From: Alloalcanivorax profundimaris
GTDB taxonomy: Bacteria; Pseudomonadota; Gammaproteobacteria; Pseudomonadales; Alcanivoracaceae
Length of the DNA: 64,000 nucleotides
Direction: 5' to 3'
Assembly (NCBI RefSeq): GCF_015265435.1
Contig: NZ_JABJWH010000005.1
Coordinates: 124,001 to 188,000, forward strand
Shown piece after piece: positions 31,507-42,584 of this stretch. Each line of letters starts with the position of its first letter. Within the stretch, counting starts at the first letter, position 1. A program made the translations under genes and the position numbers. Under the pieces are notes generated by a model that saw only the letters and a program-made list of their open reading frames with translations, had not been told where the DNA came from and did not search any database.

Positions 31507-32293
31507 GCGGCACGGTCGCCAGCGATGACCGGGGCCTCGCCTACGGCGACGGCCTGTTCGAGACCCTGCGGGTCTCCGCCGCCGGCGCCACGCCGCTGTG
31601 GCCGCGCCACCGGGCGCGGCTGCTGGCCGGCGCCGAACGCCTCGGCATTCCGGTGGACGCGGACGCGCTGGAGCGGTGCCGCGCCGAGGCCCTGGCCGAC
31701 GCGGCCGGGGCCGGCGTGCTCAAACTGACCCTCACGCGCGGCCCCGGTGGCCGTGGCTATCTGCCCCCGGAACACCCCACGCCGACCCTGTTCGCCGGTT
31801 TCGGCCCGCTGCCGGTCTGGAGCGAGGCGCGCCGCCGCGACGGACTCGACCTGGGCGTCTGCGACACCCGCCTGGGCCTGGACCCACTGGCCGGCTGCAA
31901 GCACCTGAACCGTTTGCCCCAGGTACTGGGGCGCCGCGAGGTGGCCCGTGGGGGCTGGCACGAGGGGCTGATGCTGGACGAATGGGAGCGGCCGGTGGAG
32001 GCCACCGCCATGAACCTGTTCGCGGTGCATGGCGATACCCTCTGGACCCCCGCCGTGGACCGCGCCGGCGTCGCCGGCGTGGCCCGGCAATGGCTGCTGG
32101 AGCGGGCGGAAGGGCAGGGGTGGTGCATCGATGTGCGTATGAGGCCGCTGTCACATCTGCAAAGCGCCGACGGGGTTTTTCTCGCCAACAGTGTTGTGGG
32201 CGTGCTGCCGGTGCGTAAACTGGCGCCATGGGTCTGGCCGGTGCCTGAACCGGTACGACGATTTCAACGGGATCTGGATCACCTCTTTCAATA

Positions 32294-32294
<1 letters not shown>
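31503..32294 (+). CDS. pabC: aminodeoxychorismate lyase
   Basis: 263 residues, GTG start overlapping the fabF stop. '[15 protein letters not shown]' and the PLP lysine in '[14 protein letters not shown]' mark fold-type IV aminotransferases. The enzyme makes p-aminobenzoate for folate. Its place between fabF and mltG is conserved from E. coli to Pseudomonas. Confidence 0.93.
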
Positions 32295-35012
<2,718 letters not shown>

Positions 35013-35066
35013 TCTGCCTGAAACAAAAAACGGGCGCCCGAGGGCACCCAGACGGGGGAGACAGAC

Positions 35067-35414
35067 ATGAAAATGCCCGGAGGCCGCAGCGGCATCCTGT
35101 CGCTGAGCATCAAGGACAAGGCGGCCCTGTATTCCGCCTACATGCCCTTCATCGCCAACGGGGGCCTGTTCATCCCCACCGACAAGGACTACCAGCTGGG
35201 CGAGGAAATCTTCCTGCTGCTCAACGTCATGGACGAGCCGGAGAAGATTCCGGTGGCCGGCAAGGTGGTCTGGATCACTCCCCAGGGCGCCCAGGGCAAT
35301 CGCACCGCCGGCATCGGCGTGCAGTTCTCCGACCAGGACGACACCGCCCGCCGCACCATCGAGAACCACCTGGCCGGCGCCCTGCAATCGGATCGCCCCA
35401 CCCATACCATGTAA
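35067..35414 (+). CDS. pilZ: type IV pilus assembly protein PilZ
   Basis: 115 residues, preceded by GGGGGAGACAGAC. It reads 'GGRSGILSLSIKDKAALYSAYMPF', 'GGLFIPTDKDYQLGEE' and 'KVVWITPQGAQGNRTAGIGVQF', nearly the same as P. aeruginosa PilZ. The RxxxR and (D/N)xSxxG motifs of c-di-GMP-binding PilZ domains are missing, as in that protein. It is needed for pilus formation through FimX/PilB contacts, and pili also serve DNA uptake by ComEC. Confidence 0.93.
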   Translation: MKMPGGRSGILSLSIKDKAALYSAYMPFIANGGLFIPTDKDYQLGEEIFLLLNVMDEPEKIPVAGKVVWITPQGAQGNRTAGIGVQFSDQDDTARRTIENHLAGALQSDRPTHTM

Positions 35415-35475
35415 CCCCCCGATAGCGTGTAGAATAGGGCGCTTGTTCAAGTAAGCAGCGGAGACGCCGAGCCCT

Positions 35476-36273
35476 ATGTCCGACACCGCGATCGACCTGG
35501 TGGATTCCCATTGCCATCTCGACCGGCTCAACCTGGACGCCTACGAGGGCGACTTCCAGGCCATGATGGCCGCCACCCGCGCCGACGGCATTTCCCACAT
35601 GCTGTGCATCGGCGTGGACCTGGAAACCTTCCCGCGCGTGCGTGAGCTGGCGGAACGCCACGACGACGTGCACGCCACCGTGGGCGTGCATCCCCTGTAC
35701 AAGGATTCCCGTGAGCCGGACGCCGACGAACTGGTACGCCTGGCGGATCACCCCCGGGTGGTGGCGATCGGCGAGACCGGCCTGGATTATTTCTACGCCA
35801 AGGAAGAGCGGGACTGGCAACGAAAGCGTTTCGTGGCGCACATCCAGGCGGCGCGGCGCACCGGCCTGCCGCTGGTGATCCACACCCGGGGCGCCAAGGA
35901 CGACACCCTGGCGCTGCTGCGCGAGCACGGCGGCGGCGAGGTGCGCGGCGTGCTGCACTGCTTCACCGAGGACACCGACATGGCCGAGCAGGCCATGGCC
36001 ATGGGCTTCTACATCTCCATTTCCGGCATCGTCACCTTCCGCAACGCCGAGACCCTGCGCGACACGGTGCGGGCGCTGCCGGTGGAGCGCCTGCTGATCG
36101 AGACCGATTCCCCCTGGCTGGCGCCGGTGCCGTTCCGTGGCAAGCCCAACGAACCCCGCCACGTGGCCCGGGTGGCGGAATGCGTGGCCGACCTCAAGGG
36201 CCTGCCGGTGGCGGAGCTGGCGCGCGTTACCCGCGATAACTTCTACACCCTGTTCAGCAAGGCGGCGTCATGA
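35476..36273 (+). CDS. tatD: TatD family metal-dependent hydrolase
   Basis: 265 residues. Metal ligands lie in 'VDSHCHLDRL', 'AIGETGLDYFY', 'VIHTRGAKDDT', 'VLHCFTED' and 'IETDSPWLAP'. It is the YcfH-type 3'-5' DNase/RNase. A TAGAAT box at 35430-35435 may give it its own promoter, but no -35 is seen. Overlaps rmuC by ATGA. Confidence 0.93.
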   Translation: MSDTAIDLVDSHCHLDRLNLDAYEGDFQAMMAATRADGISHMLCIGVDLETFPRVRELAERHDDVHATVGVHPLYKDSREPDADELVRLADHPRVVAIGETGLDYFYAKEERDWQRKRFVAHIQAARRTGLPLVIHTRGAKDDTLALLREHGGGEVRGVLHCFTEDTDMAEQAMAMGFYISISGIVTFRNAETLRDTVRALPVERLLIETDSPWLAPVPFRGKPNEPRHVARVAECVADLKGLPVAELARVTRDNFYTLFSKAAS

Positions 36274-37619
36274 ACGATCCGGTGCAACTGGGCCTGGCCG
36301 TGGCCCTGGCGGTGGCGGTCACGGCGCTGGTGGCGGTGATCCTGGCCCGGGCGCCGCTGACGCGGGCGCGCCGGGAGCGGGACCAGGCGATGCACGACGG
36401 TGACGCCCTGCGCCGGGAAGGCGAGCGCGAGCGCGAGCGGCTGCGGGCGCTGGAAGAGCAACTGCGCGACGCCCAGGAACAGGTGGCCCGGGAGCGCGCC
36501 GACAAGGCCCGCCTGGAAGAACGGCTCACCGGCCAGCGGGACAAGCTGGCGTTCCTGGAGCAAAGCCGCGAGCAGCTCAAGCAGGAGTTCGAGAACCTGT
36601 CGGCGAAAATCTTCGAGCACCGCAGCAAGCAGTTCGAGGAGAAGAACCGCCAGGGCCTGGACACCCTGCTCAACCCGTTCCGCGAGCAGCTGGCCGAGTT
36701 CCGCCGCCGGGTGGATCAGATCCACAGCGACGACACCCGCGCCCAGGCGGCCATGACCGAGCAGCTCCAGCATCTGAAAAGCCTGAACCAGCAGATGCAC
36801 CTGGACGCCCGCAACCTGACCCAGGCGCTCAAGGGCCAGGTGAAAACCCAGGGCAACTGGGGCGAGATGATCCTGGAACGGGTGCTGGAAAGCTCCGGCC
36901 TGACCAAGGGCCGCGAGTACGACACCCAGGTGGCGCTGAAAAGCGAGGACGGCGGGCGCCGGCTGCCGGACGCCATCGTCCACCTGCCGGAAGACAAGGA
37001 CGTGGTGATCGACGCCAAGGTGTCGCTGGTCGCCTACGAGCGCCTGGTCAGTGCCGAGGACGACGACACCCGGCGGGAAAGCCGCGACCAGCACCTGCAA
37101 TCCCTGCGCGCCCACATCAAGGGCCTGAACATCAAGGATTACGGCAACCTGGAAGGGGTGCGCAGCCTCGACTTCGTGCTGCTGTTCATTCCCGTGGAAG
37201 GGGCCTTCATGACCGCCATGGAAGCGGACCCGGGGCTCTACACCGAAGCCTATGAGCGCAATATCGTGCTGGTCAGCCCGACCACGCTGCTGGTCACCCT
37301 GCGCACCATCCAGAATATCTGGCGCTACGAGTACCAGAACCGCAACGCCCTGGACATCGCCAACCGGGCCGGCCTGATCTGCGACCAGATCACCCGGCTC
37401 ACCGAATCCCTCGGCGATGTGGGCGACAAGATCCACAAGGCCCAGCTGTCCTGGGAAACCGCCTACAAGCGCCTCACCGAGGGGCGCGGCAACCTGCTCG
37501 GCCAGGCCCACAAGCTGCGCGACCTGGGCGCCAAGGCGCGCCGGGCGCTGCCGGAGAAGGTGGACGACGAGGACGGCGAGGAGCGCGCCGACGATATCAC
37601 CGACGCCGGCGACGATTAA
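36270..37619 (+). CDS. rmuC: DNA recombination protein RmuC
   Basis: 449 residues. An N-terminal membrane helix (residues ~5-25) leads into a coiled coil rich in Arg/Glu (residues ~30-130), then the nuclease-like RmuC domain: 'LKGQVKTQGNWGEMILERVLESSGL', 'VVIDAKVSLVAYERL', 'FVLLFIPVEGAFMTAM'. It limits inversions at short repeats in E. coli. The tail is acidic. Followed by a REP element. Confidence 0.92.
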   Translation: MNDPVQLGLAVALAVAVTALVAVILARAPLTRARRERDQAMHDGDALRREGERERERLRALEEQLRDAQEQVARERADKARLEERLTGQRDKLAFLEQSREQLKQEFENLSAKIFEHRSKQFEEKNRQGLDTLLNPFREQLAEFRRRVDQIHSDDTRAQAAMTEQLQHLKSLNQQMHLDARNLTQALKGQVKTQGNWGEMILERVLESSGLTKGREYDTQVALKSEDGGRRLPDAIVHLPEDKDVVIDAKVSLVAYERLVSAEDDDTRRESRDQHLQSLRAHIKGLNIKDYGNLEGVRSLDFVLLFIPVEGAFMTAMEADPGLYTEAYERNIVLVSPTTLLVTLRTIQNIWRYEYQNRNALDIANRAGLICDQITRLTESLGDVGDKIHKAQLSWETAYKRLTEGRGNLLGQAHKLRDLGAKARRALPEKVDDEDGEERADDITDAGDD

Positions 37620-37688
37620 CGGCTTGGGAAACGCTCGCCGGCGCCCCCAGCGGGGCCGCGTCCCGCGCGGCTCCGTGGCTTGGAGACT

Positions 37689-37726
37689 GTAGGAGCGACC
37701 GGGCGGCGCACCGCTTCAGTCGCGAT
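37689..37726 (+). repeat. REP-like element
   Basis: GTAGGAGCGACCGGGCGGCG followed by CACCGCTTCAGTCGCGAT. The same long type as 25087-25124 and 27820-27857. Its last base is the final base of the stop codon of the convergent minus-strand gene. Confidence 0.8.
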
Positions 37727-38304
37727 CAACGGTGGTCCGGTTGCACCAGCACCCGCACCCGTTGCCGGGTGCCGCCGCTCAGTTGCAGCACATAGTCATG
37801 GTCGGCTTCCAGGGTGTAGGCCACGAACTTGCGCAGCGCACGGCAGTCATGACGGCCGCCGAAGTCTTCCGAGGGCACCCGCTCGCCGTTGTCGTCCACC
37901 AGGTCCACCCAGCTGGCGTCGTCGATGTAGGCGCGGTAGGGCCCGGCCTGTTCGGTGTGGAACACCAGCGTGGTGGCGTAGGCGCCGTCCGCCAGGGTGT
38001 GGCGGCCGGGCTCGGCGACGAACCGCACCCGGGCCTGAGGCATCAGCGTGGCCCGGTAGGCGGTACCGGTGTCCAGGCGCGCCGGGGCGCCGTCCTCCCC
38101 GCCGGCCGGGGCCGGCAGGGACGGGGCGGCGAACCGGTCGATCACCGCCTGCTCCGGGGCCTCGTAGGTGTCGCAACCACTGTTCTCCGCCTGGGCCAGG
38201 GCGGCCACGGGCAAAGGCAGCAGCGCCAGGGCCAGCGCGTAGCGGGGCAGCGTGGTGGCGGCCCGGACCGTCCGCGCCACGGCGCGATCAAACAATGCTT
38301 TCAT
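37726..38304 (-). CDS. small secreted protein of the TonB receptor operon
   Basis: 192 residues from the ATG at 38302-38304, with CAGGAGATCGGA upstream. A Sec signal peptide (RYALALALLPLPVAALAQA) is followed by an exported domain of about 155 residues with two cysteines, one in 'SGCDTYEAPEQAV' and one in 'GRHDCRALRKFVAYTLEADHDYVLQLSGG', likely a disulfide. The C-terminal segment resembles a beta-sandwich. I do not recognise the family. It starts 23 bp after the TonB-dependent receptor and is surely co-transcribed, so it may be a periplasmic binding or accessory partner of that receptor. Confidence 0.75.
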   Translation of the reverse strand: MKALFDRAVARTVRAATTLPRYALALALLPLPVAALAQAENSGCDTYEAPEQAVIDRFAAPSLPAPAGGEDGAPARLDTGTAYRATLMPQARVRFVAEPGRHTLADGAYATTLVFHTEQAGPYRAYIDDASWVDLVDDNGERVPSEDFGGRHDCRALRKFVAYTLEADHDYVLQLSGGTRQRVRVLVQPDHR

Positions 38305-38327
38305 TCCGATCTCCTGAAGGCCGGCCA

Positions 38328-40361
38328 TCAGTAACGCCAGCGCACCTTGGTGAAGTAGGTGCGGCCCGGCTCGTAGTAGCCCTCGTCGTAGGCGTGGAGT
38401 TTGTCGCCCAGGTTGTCCACGCCGGCTTCCACCCGCCATTGTGGCAGCGGCCGCCAGGCGGCTTTGAGGCCGGTGGTGACGAAACCGGCGGTTTGCCGGG
38501 TGCCGTCGCTGTCGTTGTAGCGGCCGCTGTCGGCGCGGGCGCTGGCGGTGAGCGTCCAGGTGTCGCCCAGGAACCAACTCAGGTAGGTGAAGCCGCTGTG
38601 GCGCGGGGTGTCCAGCGCGCGCACGTCCGGGTCGGACTTGTTGTCCCGGTCCAGGTAGGTGTAGTTCAGGTGGTACTGCCAGGCGGCGCCGATGTTCAGG
38701 GTCAGCTCCGCCTCGGCGCCCTGCAGCACCGACTCCGCCACGTTTTGCAATTGCGAGCAGGGTGGCGAGGTGCACAGGCTGTTGTCGATGGCGATGCTCT
38801 CGATGCTGTCGCCGATTTCATTGCGGAACAGCGCCGCGCCCCAATGCAGCCGGGTATCGGTGCCGACCAGGGCGTCGCCGGCCAGGCCGGCCTCCACGCC
38901 GGTGCTGGTTTCCGCGTCCAGATCCGGGTTGGGCAGGGCGGACCCCATGCGGAAGGAATAGCGGTCCTTGATGGTCGGGTAGCGGCTGCGTTTGGAGGCG
39001 ATCAGGCGGCCCTTCAGTCGGTCATTGAAGGCGTAGAGCGCGCCCGCCTGCAGATTGACCGCGGAGGTGGACGCCAGGTCGAACGGCTGGATGTCGCCGT
39101 TGACCAGATTGTCCGCCTGCTCGCCGCGCAGCCGGTCGTAGCTGACGCCGGCCAGCAGTGTCAGCCGGTCGGTGGCGGCATAGCGGTCCTCCAGGCCCAC
39201 CGACACGGTGCGGTCTTCAAAGCGCTGTTCCGGATCGCCGGCGTCGCCCACCTCCCGGTGCACATCGGTCTTGTAGTGCGCGGCCAGGCGCGGATCGTGG
39301 CGCTCGAACAGATCGGTGCCCAGTTCCACGCTGCCGCCCCAGGAGTAATCGTCGTAGGTGCTGTCGAAGGCGTAGGGCCGGTTCATGGTGCTGTAGGTGG
39401 CGTCGTCGTAGGAGCGCAGCGAATTCTCGAAGCTGTCGTAGTAGAGCCGCACCTTGGCCTGCAGATGCTCATGCAGCCGGGTCCTGGAGTTGAAGTAGAA
39501 ACTTTCCTTGTCGTACCAGGGCCACCGCCAGAAACGCACCCGGGTGTTGGGGTCGTCGCCGGCGTAGGGCGGGGTCTGCTTCTCGCCGTCCTGCTTGTAG
39601 TAGCTGAACACGTACTCGTCGGAGGCGTTGGGGGTGAAGCCCAGACGCAGCGACAGTTTGCGATCCGTGTATTGCGAATTTTCGCGGCGGCCGCCGTCTT
39701 CGTCGGCGGTGGGCTCGAAATCGCCGGCCAGCGGGAAATAATCCTGATCGCGGATCGAGCCGCCGACCTGGGCGTACCAGAGCCCCTGGTTGGTGCCCAC
39801 GTTGGCGTGGCTGTCCCAGGCATTGCGGGAAAAACGATCGTCGAAGCTCATGCCATAGCCGGCCTCCGCTTCGCTACCGAGACGGGGGCGGCGGCTTACC
39901 ACGTTGATGGCGCCGCCCAGAGTGTTGGGGCCGGCCAGCAACGAGGTGTAACCCTTGCTCACCGAGATCTCGGCCACGTCGTAGGTGGTCAGGCGCGACA
40001 GGTCGATGTTGCCGTCATAGGGCACGTATACCGGTACGCCGTCGATGAACAGCGGTACCTGACGGGAATCGAAACCACGCACATTGATCAGTCGCTCACC
40101 GCGACCGCCCATCATCACGGTGTTGACGCCGGGCAGCAGCTCCAGGGCCTGGGACACATCGGTGCGGTTGAAACGGGCCATGTCGTCGGCGTCCACGGTG
40201 TCCTCGGTGGTGGCGTCGGAGAAGTCGGCCCGGGTGCCGTCGACGACCACCGGTTCAAGGACGCCCAGTTCGAAGCGGGAGGGCGTGTCATCGGCCTGAA
40301 CGGCGGAACAAAGCAAGGCCAGCGGCAGGCACAGCGCCGCCGACGGGTTCGGTTTTTTCAT
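38328..40361 (-). CDS. TonB-dependent receptor, candidate Mo/W uptake
   Basis: 677 residues. The signal peptide ends 'LLCSAVQA'. A TonB box-like 'LEPVVVDGTRAD' comes next, then the plug domain ('ALELLPGVNTVMMGGRGERLINVRGFD', 'GYTSLLAGPNTLGGAINVVSRRP') and a barrel of about 520 residues ending in aromatic 'TKVRWRY'. It imports a ligand over the outer membrane using TonB/ExbBD energy. Its close relatives are annotated as siderophore or cobalamin receptors, but no Fur-like dyad or B12 riboswitch is seen upstream. Instead a ModE-type operator covers the promoter and a ModE-like gene is directly upstream. A molybdate or tungstate ligand is inferred from that alone. Confidence 0.85.
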   Translation of the reverse strand: MKKPNPSAALCLPLALLCSAVQADDTPSRFELGVLEPVVVDGTRADFSDATTEDTVDADDMARFNRTDVSQALELLPGVNTVMMGGRGERLINVRGFDSRQVPLFIDGVPVYVPYDGNIDLSRLTTYDVAEISVSKGYTSLLAGPNTLGGAINVVSRRPRLGSEAEAGYGMSFDDRFSRNAWDSHANVGTNQGLWYAQVGGSIRDQDYFPLAGDFEPTADEDGGRRENSQYTDRKLSLRLGFTPNASDEYVFSYYKQDGEKQTPPYAGDDPNTRVRFWRWPWYDKESFYFNSRTRLHEHLQAKVRLYYDSFENSLRSYDDATYSTMNRPYAFDSTYDDYSWGGSVELGTDLFERHDPRLAAHYKTDVHREVGDAGDPEQRFEDRTVSVGLEDRYAATDRLTLLAGVSYDRLRGEQADNLVNGDIQPFDLASTSAVNLQAGALYAFNDRLKGRLIASKRSRYPTIKDRYSFRMGSALPNPDLDAETSTGVEAGLAGDALVGTDTRLHWGAALFRNEIGDSIESIAIDNSLCTSPPCSQLQNVAESVLQGAEAELTLNIGAAWQYHLNYTYLDRDNKSDPDVRALDTPRHSGFTYLSWFLGDTWTLTASARADSGRYNDSDGTRQTAGFVTTGLKAAWRPLPQWRVEAGVDNLGDKLHAYDEGYYEPGRTYFTKVRWRY

Positions 40362-40378
40362 GGAAGCTCTCGGTTATT

Positions 40379-40402
40379 CGTTATGCACGGCAGGATATAG
40401 CG
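40379..40402 (-). promoter_or_regulatory. ModE-type operator at the TonB receptor promoter
   Basis: Plus strand CGTTAT, 12 bases, ATAGCG. The E. coli modA operator, as I recall it, is CGTTAT, 12 bases, ATAACG, so half-sites and spacing agree. The site covers the putative -10 box and lies 18-41 bp before the receptor ATG, a position expected to give repression. Confidence 0.5.
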
Positions 40403-40421
40403 AAGGGAATGGCGAGGGCAA
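40394..40421 (-). promoter_or_regulatory. putative sigma-70 promoter of the TonB receptor
   Basis: Minus strand TTGCCC (40416-40421), 16-bp spacer, TATATC (40394-40399). The -10 box is inside the ModE-type operator. Confidence 0.4.
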
Positions 40422-40442
40422 CCATGGGTCCAGCGGCGGGCT

Positions 40443-40793
40443 TCAGCGCAGGTCTTTTTTCAGGTCCTTTTCGAACTCATCGGCGAGAGCGCGCAGGGCG
40501 TCTTCCATTTCCAGGTAACGCTGGCGCACGCGGCGGCCGGTGTCGGTGAGGCGGGCGCCGCCACCGTGTTTGCCGCCGGGAGCGGAATCCACCAGTGGCG
40601 AGCGGAAGCAGCGGTTCATGGTGTCCACCAGCAGCCAGGCGCGCCGGTAGCTCATGCCCATGTCCCGGGCGGCGGCGGAGATCGAGCCGGTGCGGTCGAT
40701 GGCCGCCAGCAGATCCGCCTTGCCGGGACCGAAGGCGATTTCCTCGTCGCGCATCCACCGCGCGCGAAGCTTGATGTACTTTTTGCTCGCCAT
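40443..40793 (-). CDS. ModE N-terminal-type winged-helix regulator
   Basis: 116 residues from ATG 40791-40793, with GGTGGAG upstream. The sequence follows the DNA-binding half of ModE: 'IAFGPGKADLLAAIDRTGSISAAARDMGMSYRRAWLLVDTMN', then 'GGKHGGGARLTDTGRRV'. The two molybdate-binding TOBE/Mop domains of E. coli ModE are absent, so metal sensing would need another protein or a different signal. The gene is 81 bp upstream of the receptor gene, in the same direction. Such short ModE-like proteins are widespread; their ligands are poorly known. Confidence 0.85.
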   Translation of the reverse strand: MASKKYIKLRARWMRDEEIAFGPGKADLLAAIDRTGSISAAARDMGMSYRRAWLLVDTMNRCFRSPLVDSAPGGKHGGGARLTDTGRRVRQRYLEMEDALRALADEFEKDLKKDLR

Positions 40794-40937
40794 GAAACTC
40801 CACCACCGGATTCGTCGAGGGCAGAGTGTAATCCACCGGCGCCTTCCCGCCCATGCCATCGGCACACAGGCTGGCCGCTTTGCGTTAACCTGCTTGATGC
40901 ATTGCCCGTTATTGCTCGCTATTGAAGGAAACCGGTT

Positions 40938-42584
40938 ATGAGTGGTTCCGCCTCGGCCCGTTTCGGGCCGCTGATCCTGGTGTTATTGCTGGCGTTCGCC
41001 GCCGCCGTGGCGGTGCTGATGGCGCCCCGGTCGTGGCTGGCCTGGACCGCCCTGGCCGGCGCCGGCGCGCTGGCCGTGCGCGGGGTCTGGGATTTGTTCC
41101 AGCCGCGCCACACGCTGTTGCGCAATTATCCGCTGCTGGCCCATTTTCGCTGGTTCTTCGAATTTCTGCGGCCCTTCCTGCGTCAGTACATCGTCGAGAA
41201 CGACCGGGAAGGGCGGCCCTACAACCGTGACCAGCGTTCGCTGATCTACGAGCGGGCCAAGGACCAGGTGGACGTGAAACCCTTCGGCAGCGACCTGGAT
41301 GCCTACGACGCGGAATTCCAGGTGCTGGCCCATTCCATGGCGCCGTGCCCCAAGCCGGACGCGGATTTCCGCGTGCGGGTGGGCGGCGAGCAGTGCGCGC
41401 GCCCCTACGACGCCTCGCTGCTGAACGTGTCGGCGATGAGCTTCGGCTCGCTGAGCGCGCCGGCGGTGGAAGCGCTCAATCTGGGCGCCCGGCGCGGCGG
41501 CTTCTACCAGGACACCGGTGAGGGCGGCATCAGTCCCTATCACATGCGCCACGGTGGCGATCTGGTGTGGGAGATCGGTAGCGGCTACTTCGGGTGCCGG
41601 GACAAGCGAGGGCATTTCGATCGCGGCCTGTTCCGCGAGCAGGCCGCCCGGGAGCAGGTGCGCATGCTGGAGATCAAGCTCAGCCAGGGTGCCAAGCCCG
41701 GCCACGGCGGAGTCTTGCCGGCGGCCAAGATCACCCCGGAGATCGCCGATACCCGCCGCATTCCACTCCATGAAGATTGCCGTTCGCCAGCGTACCACAG
41801 TGCTTTTTCCTCGCCCCGGGAACTGCTTGAGTTCGCCGCGTCATTGCGCGAGGACGCCGGTGGCAAGCCGGTGGGCGTGAAGCTGTGCGTGGGTCATCCC
41901 TGGGAGGTGTTCGCCCTGTGCAAGGCGATGCTGGAGACCGGCATTGAGCTGGACTACATCGTGGTGGACGGCGCTGAGGGCGGTACCGGCGCGGCGCCGG
42001 AGGAATTCTCCGACCATGTCGGACTGCCGCTGCGCGAGGGCCTGCTACTGGTGCGGAACGCCCTGGTGGGCACCGGACTGCGGTCGCGGGTGCGGCTGGC
42101 CGCCAGCGGCAAGATCTACAGCGCCTACACCCTGGCCGCCAATCTGGCCCTGGGGGCGGACTGGTGCAACGCGGCGCGTGCCTTCATGCTGAGCCTGGGT
42201 TGCGTGCAGACCAAGAGTTGCCACAACGACCGCTGCCCCACCGGGGTGGCGACCCAGAATCCGAGCCGCCAGCGCGGGCTGGTGGTGGCGGACAAGGCCC
42301 CCCGGGTGGCCAATTTTCAACGACACACCCTGGAGCATCTGGCGGAACTGATCGCCGCCGCCGGGCTGGAACACCCGGGCGAGTTGCTGCCGCGCCATCT
42401 GCTGCAACGGCGCGGCGCCACCGATCTGGTCACCCTGGACCGGCTCTATCCGTTCCTGGCGCCGAACAGCCTGCTGGAAGCGCCGGACGCCACGCCTTAC
42501 GGGGACTGGTGGCATGCCGCCGACCCGGACAGTTTCCGGCCGCGTTGGCCGGTGGGGCCGGGGCATCACGCCCGGGTCGGCTAG
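40938..42584 (+). CDS. FMN-binding glutamate synthase family protein
   Basis: 548 residues. Two N-terminal membrane segments (residues ~10-30 and 32-50) are followed by the glutamate synthase central/FMN barrel: 'NVSAMSFGSLSAPAVEALNLGA', 'GEGGISPYH', 'EIKLSQGAKPGHGGVLP', 'DGAEGGTGAAPEEF'. The cysteines in 'LGCVQTKSCHNDRCPTGVATQ' match the [3Fe-4S] cluster of glutamate synthase. The glutaminase and FAD subunits are absent, so it is a stand-alone membrane oxidoreductase of unknown reaction. CGTTAT and CGCTAT lie in direct repeat 16-31 bp upstream. Its end overlaps the convergent next gene by 4 bp. Confidence 0.85.
   Translation: MSGSASARFGPLILVLLLAFAAAVAVLMAPRSWLAWTALAGAGALAVRGVWDLFQPRHTLLRNYPLLAHFRWFFEFLRPFLRQYIVENDREGRPYNRDQRSLIYERAKDQVDVKPFGSDLDAYDAEFQVLAHSMAPCPKPDADFRVRVGGEQCARPYDASLLNVSAMSFGSLSAPAVEALNLGARRGGFYQDTGEGGISPYHMRHGGDLVWEIGSGYFGCRDKRGHFDRGLFREQAAREQVRMLEIKLSQGAKPGHGGVLPAAKITPEIADTRRIPLHEDCRSPAYHSAFSSPRELLEFAASLREDAGGKPVGVKLCVGHPWEVFALCKAMLETGIELDYIVVDGAEGGTGAAPEEFSDHVGLPLREGLLLVRNALVGTGLRSRVRLAASGKIYSAYTLAANLALGADWCNAARAFMLSLGCVQTKSCHNDRCPTGVATQNPSRQRGLVVADKAPRVANFQRHTLEHLAELIAAAGLEHPGELLPRHLLQRRGATDLVTLDRLYPFLAPNSLLEAPDATPYGDWWHAADPDSFRPRWPVGPGHHARVG

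Noticed and set aside
37680-40400. 906-codon plus-strand frame across the TonB receptor operon
   Set aside because: It crosses a gene border and a REP element and has no recognisable domain; the receptor reads cleanly on the minus strand.
38380-40440. Siderophore role for the TonB receptor with a Fur box
   Set aside because: No GATAATGATAATCATTATC-like dyad was found upstream; the only clear dyad is ModE-like. A siderophore ligand is still not excluded.
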